A program made the position numbers and the translations under genes. The notes below the pieces were generated by a model, which was not told where the DNA came from, ran no database searches, and saw only the letters and a program-made list of their open reading frames with translations. From NCBI GenBank assembly GCA_934317215.1, contig CAKREH010000015.1:25368-89367 (forward strand): a stretch of DNA of 64,000 nucleotides, written 5' to 3'. The DNA comes from an uncultured Roseburia sp. (lineage in GTDB: Bacteria; Bacillota; Clostridia; Lachnospirales; Lachnospiraceae). Positions 16,967 through 25,268 of the stretch are shown here, one piece after another (positions within the stretch are counted from its first letter, which is position 1; the number at the start of each line of letters is the position of its first letter).

Positions 16967-18364
16967 TTATTCTCCAAATTCATTCTGAAGTGCTGACTGT
17001 GCTTCGTCTAACGCTTCTTTCACATCCATACCGGACTCGAAAACATTGTTTAAAGTCTCTGTACAGAAGATATTGTTGATTGATGGCATCTTTTCATCTG
17101 TGTAGCAGGTCAGTAATCCGATGCCGTCCTGAACATCTAATAATGCATCAAATGGCTTTGTATTGAAGTACTGTACATACTTGTTATCCGGGTTCTCTGT
17201 TACAGATTTGTCTGTCCATACTGCTGTGTTAACCGGGTCAAATCCTAATACGTTCCAAACTTCTACGTTTGCTGTGTCAGAAAGTTTGATGTATGCGAAT
17301 ACTTCTGCTGCAAGGTCAGCATTCGGGCTGGATGCTACAACTGCTGTACCTGTACCACCACCACCGATGGTCTTTACTGCATCGTTGTCACCAAATACAG
17401 GAGGTGCTGCGATTGCAACTTTACCGGAAAGGTCTGTCATGTAGCTTAAGTAACGGCTGGTCTGCCAGAATGGCATGATTGCTGCTGCGACATCACCGCT
17501 GTTGTATAACGGATATGCTTCCTCGTTGTCAGGCTGTCCACCGGCGATTACGTCCATAGCACCTGCATCCTGCATATCTTTCATGGTCTGTAAACATTCA
17601 ACCATTGTGTCATTGTTTACTGCAAGGCTTCCATCATCATTTAAGTAATCTCCGCCTTTCTGAGCGAGCATTAAGTTTAATGTCCACTGAGCAGTTGTCT
17701 CACATGCTGCAAATGTTTTTCCGGTTGCTTCTTTGTATTTTGCACCTGCTTCTTTGAAGTCATCCCAGGTCTTGATGGTTGTGTAATCAATACCTGCTGC
17801 CTCTAATGCTTCCGTGTTGTAGAAAGCAACGGTTGTACCAACGTGTGTCGGGAATCCATAATAGTTACCATCTTTGGAGTAAAGCTGTAATCTGGACTCT
17901 ACTACGTTGTCAAGATACGGCTCTACTGCATCGTTCAATGGTTTTAATCCGATATCGCCTGTCATGAATGCAGGGAATTTACCAAGCTCGATATCAACGA
18001 CATCCGGAGCACCCTCTCCTGACTCTAATGCAAGTGATAATTTGTTGTGCATATCATCATATGCCATGTTGGATAAAACAAGTTTTACTTTCTTATCCGG
18101 ATTTTCCTCATTCCATTTCTCAGCCATGTTGGTGTAGAAATCCTGATGGTTCTCGATGAATGTCCAGACCTCAAGTGTTGTGACATCATCACCCTCTACG
18201 TCCATCTCTCTTCTTCCTGCGCCGCTGTCTGCGCTCTCTGTACCGGATGCTGCTTCCCCCGCACCGGAACTGCTGTTTCCTGCTGTGGAATTACCGCCAC
18301 ATCCGGCAAGCATTCCCACTGTCATTGCTGCGCACATTAATGCTGCTAAAACCTTCTTCTTCAT
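16967..18364 (-). CDS. Lipoprotein substrate-binding protein of the arabino-oligosaccharide importer
   Basis: The 465-residue protein starts MKKKVLAALMCAAMTVGMLAGC, a signal peptide with a lipobox (LAGC) and a Gly/Ser-rich linker. The rest is a family-1 periplasmic-type binding fold (ETLEVWTFIENH-like beginning, NAAI MPFWQ region, and C-terminal QSALQNEFGE). It would be lipid-anchored outside the membrane and deliver sugar to the permeases. ATG 18364 is used: GGGAGGT lies before it, and the longer frame to 18652 adds a non-conserved region. It follows GH127 by 86 bases. Confidence 0.93.
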   Translation of the reverse strand: MKKKVLAALMCAAMTVGMLAGCGGNSTAGNSSSGAGEAASGTESADSGAGRREMDVEGDDVTTLEVWTFIENHQDFYTNMAEKWNEENPDKKVKLVLSNMAYDDMHNKLSLALESGEGAPDVVDIELGKFPAFMTGDIGLKPLNDAVEPYLDNVVESRLQLYSKDGNYYGFPTHVGTTVAFYNTEALEAAGIDYTTIKTWDDFKEAGAKYKEATGKTFAACETTAQWTLNLMLAQKGGDYLNDDGSLAVNNDTMVECLQTMKDMQDAGAMDVIAGGQPDNEEAYPLYNSGDVAAAIMPFWQTSRYLSYMTDLSGKVAIAAPPVFGDNDAVKTIGGGGTGTAVVASSPNADLAAEVFAYIKLSDTANVEVWNVLGFDPVNTAVWTDKSVTENPDNKYVQYFNTKPFDALLDVQDGIGLLTCYTDEKMPSINNIFCTETLNNVFESGMDVKEALDEAQSALQNEFGE

Positions 18365-18450
18365 ACATTTACCTCCCAAATATTTTTCTTTATCAGATCG
18401 AAAGTATCTCCTGTTTTCAGACGATCTTCCGTGTGATACATGTTTTTCTG

Positions 18451-20403
18451 TCAGATCAGCTGTCTGATCCAGACTGCCATCTCCCCTGTTTTCCGGTTGC
18501 CCCAGTAACAGTAAGGAACTGCTTTTAACGTCACATTCTTTAACTCCGGCGGCTGTTCTTTGTATAACTCTTCTGCTGTCCAGTGATCTTCCAAAATGCG
18601 TTTTCCTTTTGCTTCCACCGTCATCACACCGCCTAATAACTGTTCCTCCCATTTTTCAGTCAGCGCTTCTTTTGTATCCACATATAAGGAACTTAAGTTT
18701 TCTCCATTGTCTGTCTCTTCGAGGCAGTATACCAATGGACCGCGCATGATACATGTTTTTCCTTCATCTGCTCTCACTTTCGGATTTGCATATACAAATC
18801 CTGCTTTCATGTCACAGGATATTTTGATCTCCTCAGATGCTGCAAGATCCGTTATCATAAGATAACCTTTTTTTATGAGCGGTGTTTCTATTTTCTGTGT
18901 TCCGCGCCACACGGTAAATTCTTTTGTGTAACCTGGAATCCGAAGTGCCAGTGTTCCTTTGGAAGCTTTTTCTGATTCCAGATGAACCGTTACCGTTCCA
19001 TCCTTTAAGAAACTGCTTTCCATTATTACTTCTGTTTCTGTCTCTCCAAGCAGAAGTTTTGTCTGATTGGATATGTATAAATTAATGTATAAACTATTTT
19101 CATCTGCTCCATAGATGTACTGTCCTAAAGAAGCAAGTGTTCTTGCAATATTCGGCGGACAGCACGCCACACCAAACCATTTCTGTCTGACCGGCTTTAC
19201 ATGCTCCATGGATGTCCTCTCAATGCAGTTATCCGGCCATACTTCCAATGGATTGACATAGAAGAAACTCTTTCCATCCATCGCGATCCCGGCAAGTACT
19301 GTATTGTAAAGCGCTTTCTCCACGATGTCCGCATATTTTGCGTCTTTTGTGATCTGCGCCATCCGGTTTCCAAACATCGCAAGCCCGATGGATGCACAGG
19401 ATTCGGAATAATTTCTGTCGTTCGGAAGATCATAGTCGGTTGTGAACCGTTCTAACAATCCCGATGAACCAATGCCTCCTGTGATGTACATCCTTTTCTC
19501 TGTCATGTTATTCCAGAGGGTCTTACAGGCATCTAATAACGTCTCATCCTGATACTCATACGCCAGATCTGCCATTGCGCTGTAGAGATAAACGGCTCTT
19601 ACCGCATGCCCCTCTGCTGTCTTCTGCTCTCTGACCGGCAGATGTGACTGGGAATACTCCGGTACATATCCGGCAAATTCAGGAAATATCTGCTGATATT
19701 TTTCTTTCTTTTCTTCCTGAAAGAAATAATTTTCTCCCACACCTCTTGTATCGATAAAATATTTCGCAAGGTCTAAATATCTTTTCTGTCCGGTTGCCCG
19801 GTACAATTTTACCAGAGCAAGTTCTATTTCCGGATGTCCCGGATATCCATGACACTTTTCTTCCTCCGGTCCAAAGGTTTCACAGATCAGATCTGCAAAT
19901 CTTGAAACAATATCGAGGAACTTTCTTTTCCCTGTCGCATTGTAATATGCAGCTGCCGCCTCGATCATGTGTCCCGCCGTGTAAAGTTCGTGTCCTTCTT
20001 TCAGGTTCGTCCAGCGTCTGTCCGGTTCTTTGATCGTGAAGTAGGTATTTAAATATCCGTCTTCACATTGTGCCTTCCCAATCAGGTCGATCGTCTCATC
20101 GGCAAGTTTTTCCAACTTTTCATCTCTTCCGGATGAATCTAAGGTAAATGCAACTGCCTCTAACCACTTTGCAACATCGGTATCCTGGAAGACAGCTCCT
20201 TCAAAATCTCCCTCTGCCTCGCCTGCAGCGATCTTAAAGTTCTTGATACAGTGGCTTGGTGCCGCATCTTTTACATTGTCATTTAACGTGTTCCACTGGT
20301 AAGGAAGTATGACATCTTTTACTAAGCGGATGTATTTATCCCAAAACGCATCTTTGATCTGGATCTGATGCAGCGGCACATCTGTCAGTTTTTCCTTCTC
20401 CAT
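18451..20403 (-). CDS. Beta-L-arabinofuranosidase, GH127
   Basis: The 650-residue protein matches GH127 (formerly DUF1680), which removes beta-linked arabinofuranose, for example from hydroxyproline-linked oligosaccharides of plant glycoproteins. It has the zinc-site pieces expected from the HypBA1 structure: ESC in SESCASIGL and adjacent cysteines in ACCPPNIAR. The Glu in LLERF lies 16 residues before the ESC Glu, as in HypBA1, where that Glu is catalytic. No signal peptide is seen, so it is cytoplasmic. AGGGAGG precedes ATG 20403. It is the first gene of the transporter operon and suggests its sugar carries beta-L-arabinofuranose. Confidence 0.93.
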   Translation of the reverse strand: MEKEKLTDVPLHQIQIKDAFWDKYIRLVKDVILPYQWNTLNDNVKDAAPSHCIKNFKIAAGEAEGDFEGAVFQDTDVAKWLEAVAFTLDSSGRDEKLEKLADETIDLIGKAQCEDGYLNTYFTIKEPDRRWTNLKEGHELYTAGHMIEAAAAYYNATGKRKFLDIVSRFADLICETFGPEEEKCHGYPGHPEIELALVKLYRATGQKRYLDLAKYFIDTRGVGENYFFQEEKKEKYQQIFPEFAGYVPEYSQSHLPVREQKTAEGHAVRAVYLYSAMADLAYEYQDETLLDACKTLWNNMTEKRMYITGGIGSSGLLERFTTDYDLPNDRNYSESCASIGLAMFGNRMAQITKDAKYADIVEKALYNTVLAGIAMDGKSFFYVNPLEVWPDNCIERTSMEHVKPVRQKWFGVACCPPNIARTLASLGQYIYGADENSLYINLYISNQTKLLLGETETEVIMESSFLKDGTVTVHLESEKASKGTLALRIPGYTKEFTVWRGTQKIETPLIKKGYLMITDLAASEEIKISCDMKAGFVYANPKVRADEGKTCIMRGPLVYCLEETDNGENLSSLYVDTKEALTEKWEEQLLGGVMTVEAKGKRILEDHWTAEELYKEQPPELKNVTLKAVPYCYWGNRKTGEMAVWIRQLI

Positions 20404-20440
20404 AACTTCCTCCCTCCTTCATGCGCCTGTCATGTGCAAT

Positions 20441-20454
20441 ATTAAACGTTTAAT
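20441..20454. promoter_or_regulatory. LacI-type operator near the GH127 start
   Basis: ATTAAACGTTTAAT is a perfect 14-bp palindrome with central CG, a hallmark of LacI-family sites. It is 37 bases before the GH127 start codon and downstream of an AT-rich stretch, so binding here would repress the operon. Confidence 0.6.
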
Positions 20455-20718
20455 CAAATCAAAATGCCTATTTTCAGTTTATTTTCAGTTTATTTACATT
20501 CTATTCATACTTTTTACTTTATTCTGAAATGCTTTTACTTTTTTTCGTTATTTTGATTGATTTCTGTTTCGTTCTTGTTTATATATACCACACTAACTGC
20601 TATAATTAAAGTCTGTTATTTTTCATTTATCTATATATATTCTTTTATTTTTATGTTATTTTCTCATGTTTTCTGTCTTTTTCTTAGTTTTTGCTTTTTC
20701 GCACAACTTTATTATTTT

Positions 20719-20731
20719 TTAAATCGTTTAA
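20719..20731. promoter_or_regulatory. Second LacI-like half-site pair
   Basis: TTAAATCGTTTAA has the same TTAAA/TTTAA arms as the operator at 20441-20454 but one extra central base. About 275 bases separate the two sites, compatible with looping. The intervening AT-rich DNA shows no gene. Confidence 0.35.
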
Positions 20732-20734
20732 CCA

Positions 20735-20749
20735 TGTGCAAGTTGCACA
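20735..20749. promoter_or_regulatory. 15-bp palindrome TGTGCAAGTTGCACA
   Basis: A perfect dyad around one base that lies just beside the second LacI-like site in the GH127/lacI intergenic region. A shorter TGTGCAA occurs near 20434, next to the first site. It may be a site for another regulator; the binder is unknown. Confidence 0.35.
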
Positions 20750-20804
20750 AATAGTACATATTTCCAACAAATCATGAACATAAATGCTTCTTCTGTTCAC
20801 AAAT

Positions 20805-20851
20805 AAACCGCCTTCTGAATCAGTTCAAAAGCCTGATATCAGAGGCGGTTT
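20805..20851 (-). terminator. Terminator of the lacI gene
   Basis: AAACCGCCT (20805-20813) and AGGCGGTTT (20843-20851) close a long imperfect stem. On the minus strand it is followed by a T-rich tail, 15 bases after the LacI stop. The whole 463-base gap 20404-20866 otherwise holds only the LacI-like sites. Confidence 0.55.
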
Positions 20852-20866
20852 CATCACGGTTTATTT

Positions 20867-21904
20867 TTATAATGTTTTGATCGACTGGCGGATCAGCTGC
20901 TTACATGGAACTTTATAGACCTGCGGTTCTGCCGTCTCGCCTGGCTTTTTCTCCACCAGACTGATCATAACCTCAGCAGCCCTGTAACCGATATCATGAA
21001 GCGGCAGTTCAGTCGTAGACAGCGGCGGCTTATAATAACTTGACAGCTCCCTGTTATCGTATCCCGCAACAGATATCTCCTGTGGTATCTTTATCCCCGA
21101 CTCATCTGCCCAGTCATAACATCCGCCTGCCATAAGATCATTCATGCAGAATATTGCCGTCACCTGTTTTTTAAAAAGCACTTCTGCTCCGGTATGTCCG
21201 GATCCTCTTCCCCAGTCTCCATAGTAGATCAGCTCCGGATCATATAAAAGCCCCTCATCCCGCAATGCCTTCTGATATCCGATCAGACGTGCCTGCGCAT
21301 GAAGGCTGTCTGCTTTTCCGGTGATCACTCCAATTTTTTTATGTCCCTGTGCAATCAGATAACGGATCATCTCATATGCACCATGCTCGTCATCCACAAC
21401 TATGGAGGGGATGCTTTTACTCTCCGTATAACCATAAGCCATCACAGCTGGAATACTCAGATTATCCGGGATGCAGTGCATGATACGCTCATGTGCCGTC
21501 ACATAAATGATCCCATCCACCTGCGTTGCGATCAGTTTCCTGATCTCCTCATCCACCAGTCCGTAATAATCAGTTCTGTGATAATAATAGTCGTTATATT
21601 TTTTATACAATCTTAGATTTATCAGAAGAATCTGATATTTTACCTTTTCACAATATTCGGTGATGCCGTCAATAATATCCGGAATACTGAATATTGTCAT
21701 ATCCTCTGCAATGACTCCGATACTTCTGGTATTGCGCGCCTTAAGATTTTTCGCCACATAGTTTGGCATATAATCCATGTCTTTTGCAGTTTTTAACACA
21801 AGATTTCTTGTTGCTTCACTTGCCCCCGGCTTTTCATTCAGGATATTCGAAACGGTAGCTACCGACACACCGCAGGCTTTTGCAATTTCTTTGATCGTCG
21901 CCAT
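20867..21904 (-). CDS. LacI-family regulator of the arabino-oligosaccharide operon
   Basis: The 345-residue protein has a LacI DNA-binding head (MATIKEIAKACGVSVATVSNILN, residues 1-25), a hinge helix (NYVAKNLKARNT) and a sugar-binding domain like periplasmic binding proteins. GGGAGGT precedes ATG 21904. It lies immediately upstream of GH127 in the same direction, with operator-like palindromes in between, so it probably represses the operon and is released by an arabinose-type ligand. Ligand identity is inferred. Confidence 0.92.
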   Translation of the reverse strand: MATIKEIAKACGVSVATVSNILNEKPGASEATRNLVLKTAKDMDYMPNYVAKNLKARNTRSIGVIAEDMTIFSIPDIIDGITEYCEKVKYQILLINLRLYKKYNDYYYHRTDYYGLVDEEIRKLIATQVDGIIYVTAHERIMHCIPDNLSIPAVMAYGYTESKSIPSIVVDDEHGAYEMIRYLIAQGHKKIGVITGKADSLHAQARLIGYQKALRDEGLLYDPELIYYGDWGRGSGHTGAEVLFKKQVTAIFCMNDLMAGGCYDWADESGIKIPQEISVAGYDNRELSSYYKPPLSTTELPLHDIGYRAAEVMISLVEKKPGETAEPQVYKVPCKQLIRQSIKTL

Positions 21905-21981
21905 AACCTTACCTCCCGTACCACAAATCCCCTTTATTTAACAATATTTCCAGTGAAAAATCAATATCTTTCGATCAGGTA

Positions 21982-22010
21982 TCGAATTTTGGCCCGGATT
22001 ATGCTACACT
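21982..22010 (+). promoter_or_regulatory. Extended -10 promoter with start at the ATG (possible leaderless mRNA)
   Basis: TGCTACACT forms an extended -10 (TACACT at 22005-22010) with a weak -35 TCGAAT at 21982-21987. Transcription would start near 22016-22018, at the ATG of the next gene, and no Shine-Dalgarno is visible. Confidence 0.4.
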
Positions 22011-22017
22011 GATATCT

Positions 22018-23157
22018 ATGAAAATATTAATTTTATCCTGTAATACCGGCGAGGGACACAATGCCGCCGGAAAAGCGATCCGGGAAGCAGCAATCCGGTG
22101 CGGTCACACCGCCGACATGCTTGATATGTTCCTGCTCTCCGGGGAAAAAACTTCACATGCAGTAGGCGGTGCCTATGTGGAACTTGTCAAACATATGCCG
22201 CATGCCTTTGGTATGCTCTATAAGATCGGCATGGCAATTTCAGGCAATAAACACAAATCACCGGTCTACTATGCCAATGCACTGATGGCAAAAAAACTGG
22301 CTGCCTATTTAAGCCAGCATGATTATGATATCATCGTAACGCCGCATCTTTACCCGGCAGAAACAATGACATATATGAAGAAAAAAGGCATGTTACAGAT
22401 TCCCGCAGCTGCTATCGGCACCGATTATACCTGTATTCCGTTCTGGGAGGAAACGGAGCTTGATGCATATTTTCTTCCCCACGAAGACTGTGTCTCAGAA
22501 TATGTGAACCGCGGGATTCCCGCCAGTAAATTATACCCTTATGGCATTCCTGTCAGCGGCGCATTTTTTCCTGCCAAAGACCGCACTGCAGCGAAGATCC
22601 GTGCGCGCAGTTCTTTAAATCTGCCGCAGGATGTCCCGATCTGTCTGGTCATGAGCGGCAGTATGGGATTTGGAAAACTTGCCATATTTGCAGCAGAGCT
22701 TTCACTGCGATTAAAATCCGGCGAGCATATGGTCATCATCTGTGGCAATAACAAACGTATTTACGCCGTGCTGCAGAAACAGTTTCAAAACAATCCTCGG
22801 GTTCACATTTTGGGCTACACCAACCGGGTTGCAGACTATATGGATGCCTGTGATGTGATTTTCACCAAACCGGGCGGACTTACCTCCACCGAAGCGTTAG
22901 TAAAACGTATCCCGATCGTCCACACCGCGCCAATCCCCGGATGTGAGACTGCAAACCGCAATTTTTTTGTAAAAAGACATCTTTCTGTCTCCTCAAAATA
23001 CATTGCCAAACAGATCACACTTGGAAAAAGACTGCTCTCTGACACCCAGGATACGCACGGAAAACGTTCTCTTCGCGAAGAAATGCTTCTGGCCCAGAAA
23101 GAAAACGGAAAACCAGACGCTGCCGTGCACATTATAAAAACACTGGAGAAACTATGA
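22018..23157 (+). CDS. MGDG-synthase-type glycosyltransferase (processive diacylglycerol glucosyltransferase-like)
   Basis: The 379-residue protein begins MKILILSCNTGEGHNAAGKA, the N-terminal GxGH motif of the MGDG synthase/UgtP family of GT28-type enzymes. The C-terminal domain carries NNKRIY, and DVIFTKPGGLTSTEAL is the nucleotide-sugar binding region. It likely transfers glucose or galactose to diacylglycerol, building glycolipids for the membrane. The start cannot be moved downstream because the motif lies at residues 7-14. It overlaps the PlsY-like gene by four bases, consistent with a joint role in lipid synthesis. Confidence 0.88.
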   Translation: MKILILSCNTGEGHNAAGKAIREAAIRCGHTADMLDMFLLSGEKTSHAVGGAYVELVKHMPHAFGMLYKIGMAISGNKHKSPVYYANALMAKKLAAYLSQHDYDIIVTPHLYPAETMTYMKKKGMLQIPAAAIGTDYTCIPFWEETELDAYFLPHEDCVSEYVNRGIPASKLYPYGIPVSGAFFPAKDRTAAKIRARSSLNLPQDVPICLVMSGSMGFGKLAIFAAELSLRLKSGEHMVIICGNNKRIYAVLQKQFQNNPRVHILGYTNRVADYMDACDVIFTKPGGLTSTEALVKRIPIVHTAPIPGCETANRNFFVKRHLSVSSKYIAKQITLGKRLLSDTQDTHGKRSLREEMLLAQKENGKPDAAVHIIKTLEKL

Positions 23158-23774
23158 TATATTTTCTTTTTATCCTTTTGGGATTCGTTCTTGGCAGTAC
23201 ATTGTTTGCTTACTGGATTCCAAGATTATTTTTCAAAACCGACATCACAAAAGTTCCCGGCGACCACAATCCCGGCGTTGCAAATGCCTACATGCAGGCC
23301 GGCTTTTTTGCCGGAACTCTCTCCCTTCTCTGTGAACTTTTCAAAGGCGCTGTCCCGGTTTTTCTTGCAGACAGGATCTTAGACCGGGATTCCATGCTGT
23401 TTGCACTTGTCATGGCATCTCCGGTATTCGGCCACGCTTTTCCGTTTTTCCAAAAAGAAAGAGGCGGCAAAGCGATTGCCGTCTCTTTCGGAGTTATGAT
23501 TGGACTGTTTCCGGAAATTCATCCGTTATTCTGTCTGATCTTTTATTATATTTTATTCTCACTGGTACTCACACTGCGTCCGCATTCTTTCCGGTCCGTC
23601 ATCACATACGGACTGTTTACGCTGACCGTGTTCCTTTTTGTACCGGTAAATTCCATACGGCTTGGCTGCTGTATCATTTCAGCGATCGTGATCTACCGCC
23701 ACGTTATCCGCTGCCACGATGAAACTTTACAGGCACTTTTATTGGGGAAATATCCATTATTTCACAGATCCTGA
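23154..23774 (+). CDS. plsY: PlsY-like acyl-phosphate:glycerol-3-phosphate acyltransferase
   Basis: This 206-residue polytopic membrane protein resembles PlsY, which starts phospholipid synthesis by acylating glycerol-3-phosphate. The motifs match in order: GSTLFAYW near residue 14, the GDHNPGVANAY loop (GSGNPGATN in typical PlsY), and GHAFPFFQKERGGKAIA (GHxFPxFxxFKGGKGVA). The second glycine in the final motif is conserved but KGVA is KAIA, so it may be a divergent paralogue. Its ATG overlaps the glycosyltransferase stop (ATGA). Confidence 0.85.
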   Translation: MIYFLFILLGFVLGSTLFAYWIPRLFFKTDITKVPGDHNPGVANAYMQAGFFAGTLSLLCELFKGAVPVFLADRILDRDSMLFALVMASPVFGHAFPFFQKERGGKAIAVSFGVMIGLFPEIHPLFCLIFYYILFSLVLTLRPHSFRSVITYGLFTLTVFLFVPVNSIRLGCCIISAIVIYRHVIRCHDETLQALLLGKYPLFHRS

Positions 23775-23777
23775 ATT

Positions 23778-24653
23778 TTACCAGCAAAGCACCTCATGAC
23801 CGTCTTCTGTCACCAGTACCATGATCTCCCACTGTGCTGATGGAAGTCCGTCCTCGGTATAAACTTCCCAGTCATTTTCAGAATCTACATAAATATCCAC
23901 TTTTCCCATATTGACCATCGGTTCGATCGTAAAGATCATGCCCGGAACTAAGAGCATTTCCTGCCCACGTCTGGTATTATAGCCAACCCACGGTTCCTCA
24001 TGGAACTCAAGTCCGACGCCATGTCCACCGATCTCACGCACTACCGTATAACCGTTTGCAAATGCATGGTCATGCACAGCCTGACCCATATCGCCTAAAA
24101 ATCCCCACGGTTTTACCTCTTTCAAACCAAGCTCCACGCACTCTTTTGTCACTTCGACAAGGCGTTTTTTCTCCGGACTTACATCCCCGATGCAGAACAT
24201 TCTTGAAGAATCGGAAAAATATCCGTTTAAGATCGTGGATACATCCACATTGATGATGTCACCAGACTTTAAGATCACATCTTTTGACGGGAATCCATGA
24301 CATACCTGATCATTGACGGAAGTACATACACTGTACGGATATCCCTCGTAGTTCAGCGGTGCAGGAATACCGCCCATCTCTGTTGTCATATCATAAACAA
24401 TCTTATCGATCTCTGCTGTATTCATTCCTTCATGAATATGTTTCTCAATGTAATCAAGCACTGCAATATTGATCTTGCAGCTCTCCCTGATTCCTGCGAT
24501 CTGGTCTGCATTCTTGATCAGATCATGTGTCGGAACGATATGTCCCTGTGAAGCGATCATGGCGATACGCTCATCAAATGCCTGATGGCATGCTTTATAT
24601 TTTTTTCCGCTTCCGCACCAGCACGGATCATTTCTACCAATTTTTACTGACAT
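23778..24653 (-). CDS. map: Type I methionine aminopeptidase with N-terminal SEC-C motif
   Basis: The 291-residue enzyme removes N-terminal methionine from new proteins. The first 25 residues (IGRNDPCWCGSGKKYKACH) are a SEC-C zinc motif, as in one class of Firmicute MAPs. The metallopeptidase domain shows the metal ligands Asp in NVDVS, Asp in SDSSRM, His in GHGVGLEFHEE, and two Glu near IFTIEPMV and AQWEI. It overlaps the yqeY gene by 10 bases, indicating a coupled unit. Confidence 0.95.
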   Translation of the reverse strand: MSVKIGRNDPCWCGSGKKYKACHQAFDERIAMIASQGHIVPTHDLIKNADQIAGIRESCKINIAVLDYIEKHIHEGMNTAEIDKIVYDMTTEMGGIPAPLNYEGYPYSVCTSVNDQVCHGFPSKDVILKSGDIINVDVSTILNGYFSDSSRMFCIGDVSPEKKRLVEVTKECVELGLKEVKPWGFLGDMGQAVHDHAFANGYTVVREIGGHGVGLEFHEEPWVGYNTRRGQEMLLVPGMIFTIEPMVNMGKVDIYVDSENDWEVYTEDGLPSAQWEIMVLVTEDGHEVLCW

Positions 24654-25081
24654 AATTTCTGCACCACCTGATTGATCACACTTCCGTCTGCCTTTCCCTT
24701 TAACTCCGGCATTACGGCTTTCATGATCTGTCCTTTATTTTTACTCGCTGCCACATCGGCAAACTTCTCTGTAATATATGCTTCTACTTCCTCTGCTGAC
24801 ATCATCTGTGGTGCATATTCTGCAAAAATATCATATCTTGTCTGGTATTCTGCCAAAAGATCCTCTCTGCTTGCAGGGCAGGTATCAATCTGCTCTTTTA
24901 CTGATTTCATTTCTTTTAAAATTACTCTGTTCACCAGTTCTTCTTTGATGTCATCTCTGCATCCCTCATCAATCGCAGCTTTCTTTGCTGCGGAAACAAG
25001 TGTGGAGATTGCATCCTTGCGTACTTTATCTCTCGCCTTCATGGCTGCTATCATATCTTTTTGTAATGTTTCAAACTGCAT
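24644..25081 (-). CDS. yqeY: GatB/YqeY domain protein
   Basis: The 145-residue product matches the YqeY family, a homologue of the tRNA-binding tail of amidotransferase GatB. Seen are the N-terminal MQFETLQKDMIAAMKARDKVR and C-terminal GQIMKAVMPELKGKADGSVIN, the two conserved ends. ATG 25081 follows AGGAAGG; the longer ORF is not supported. Its molecular role is not established for the family. It is co-oriented and overlaps the aminopeptidase gene. Confidence 0.93.
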   Translation of the reverse strand: MQFETLQKDMIAAMKARDKVRKDAISTLVSAAKKAAIDEGCRDDIKEELVNRVILKEMKSVKEQIDTCPASREDLLAEYQTRYDIFAEYAPQMMSAEEVEAYITEKFADVAASKNKGQIMKAVMPELKGKADGSVINQVVQKLCQ

Positions 25082-25268
25082 AACGATCCTACCTTCCTGA
25101 TTCTGATAATTCTCTCTGATTATATCATGTGCAAAATCGGCACATGATCCAATTCGCCGTTCGTCAATCATGCAGGCATGTTGACTCTCTTGCGCTCATT
25201 ATATCATATTTTCCATATAATTCATAAATTTTTTTCAATATCTATTACTGCATTTTTATCATCAACTT

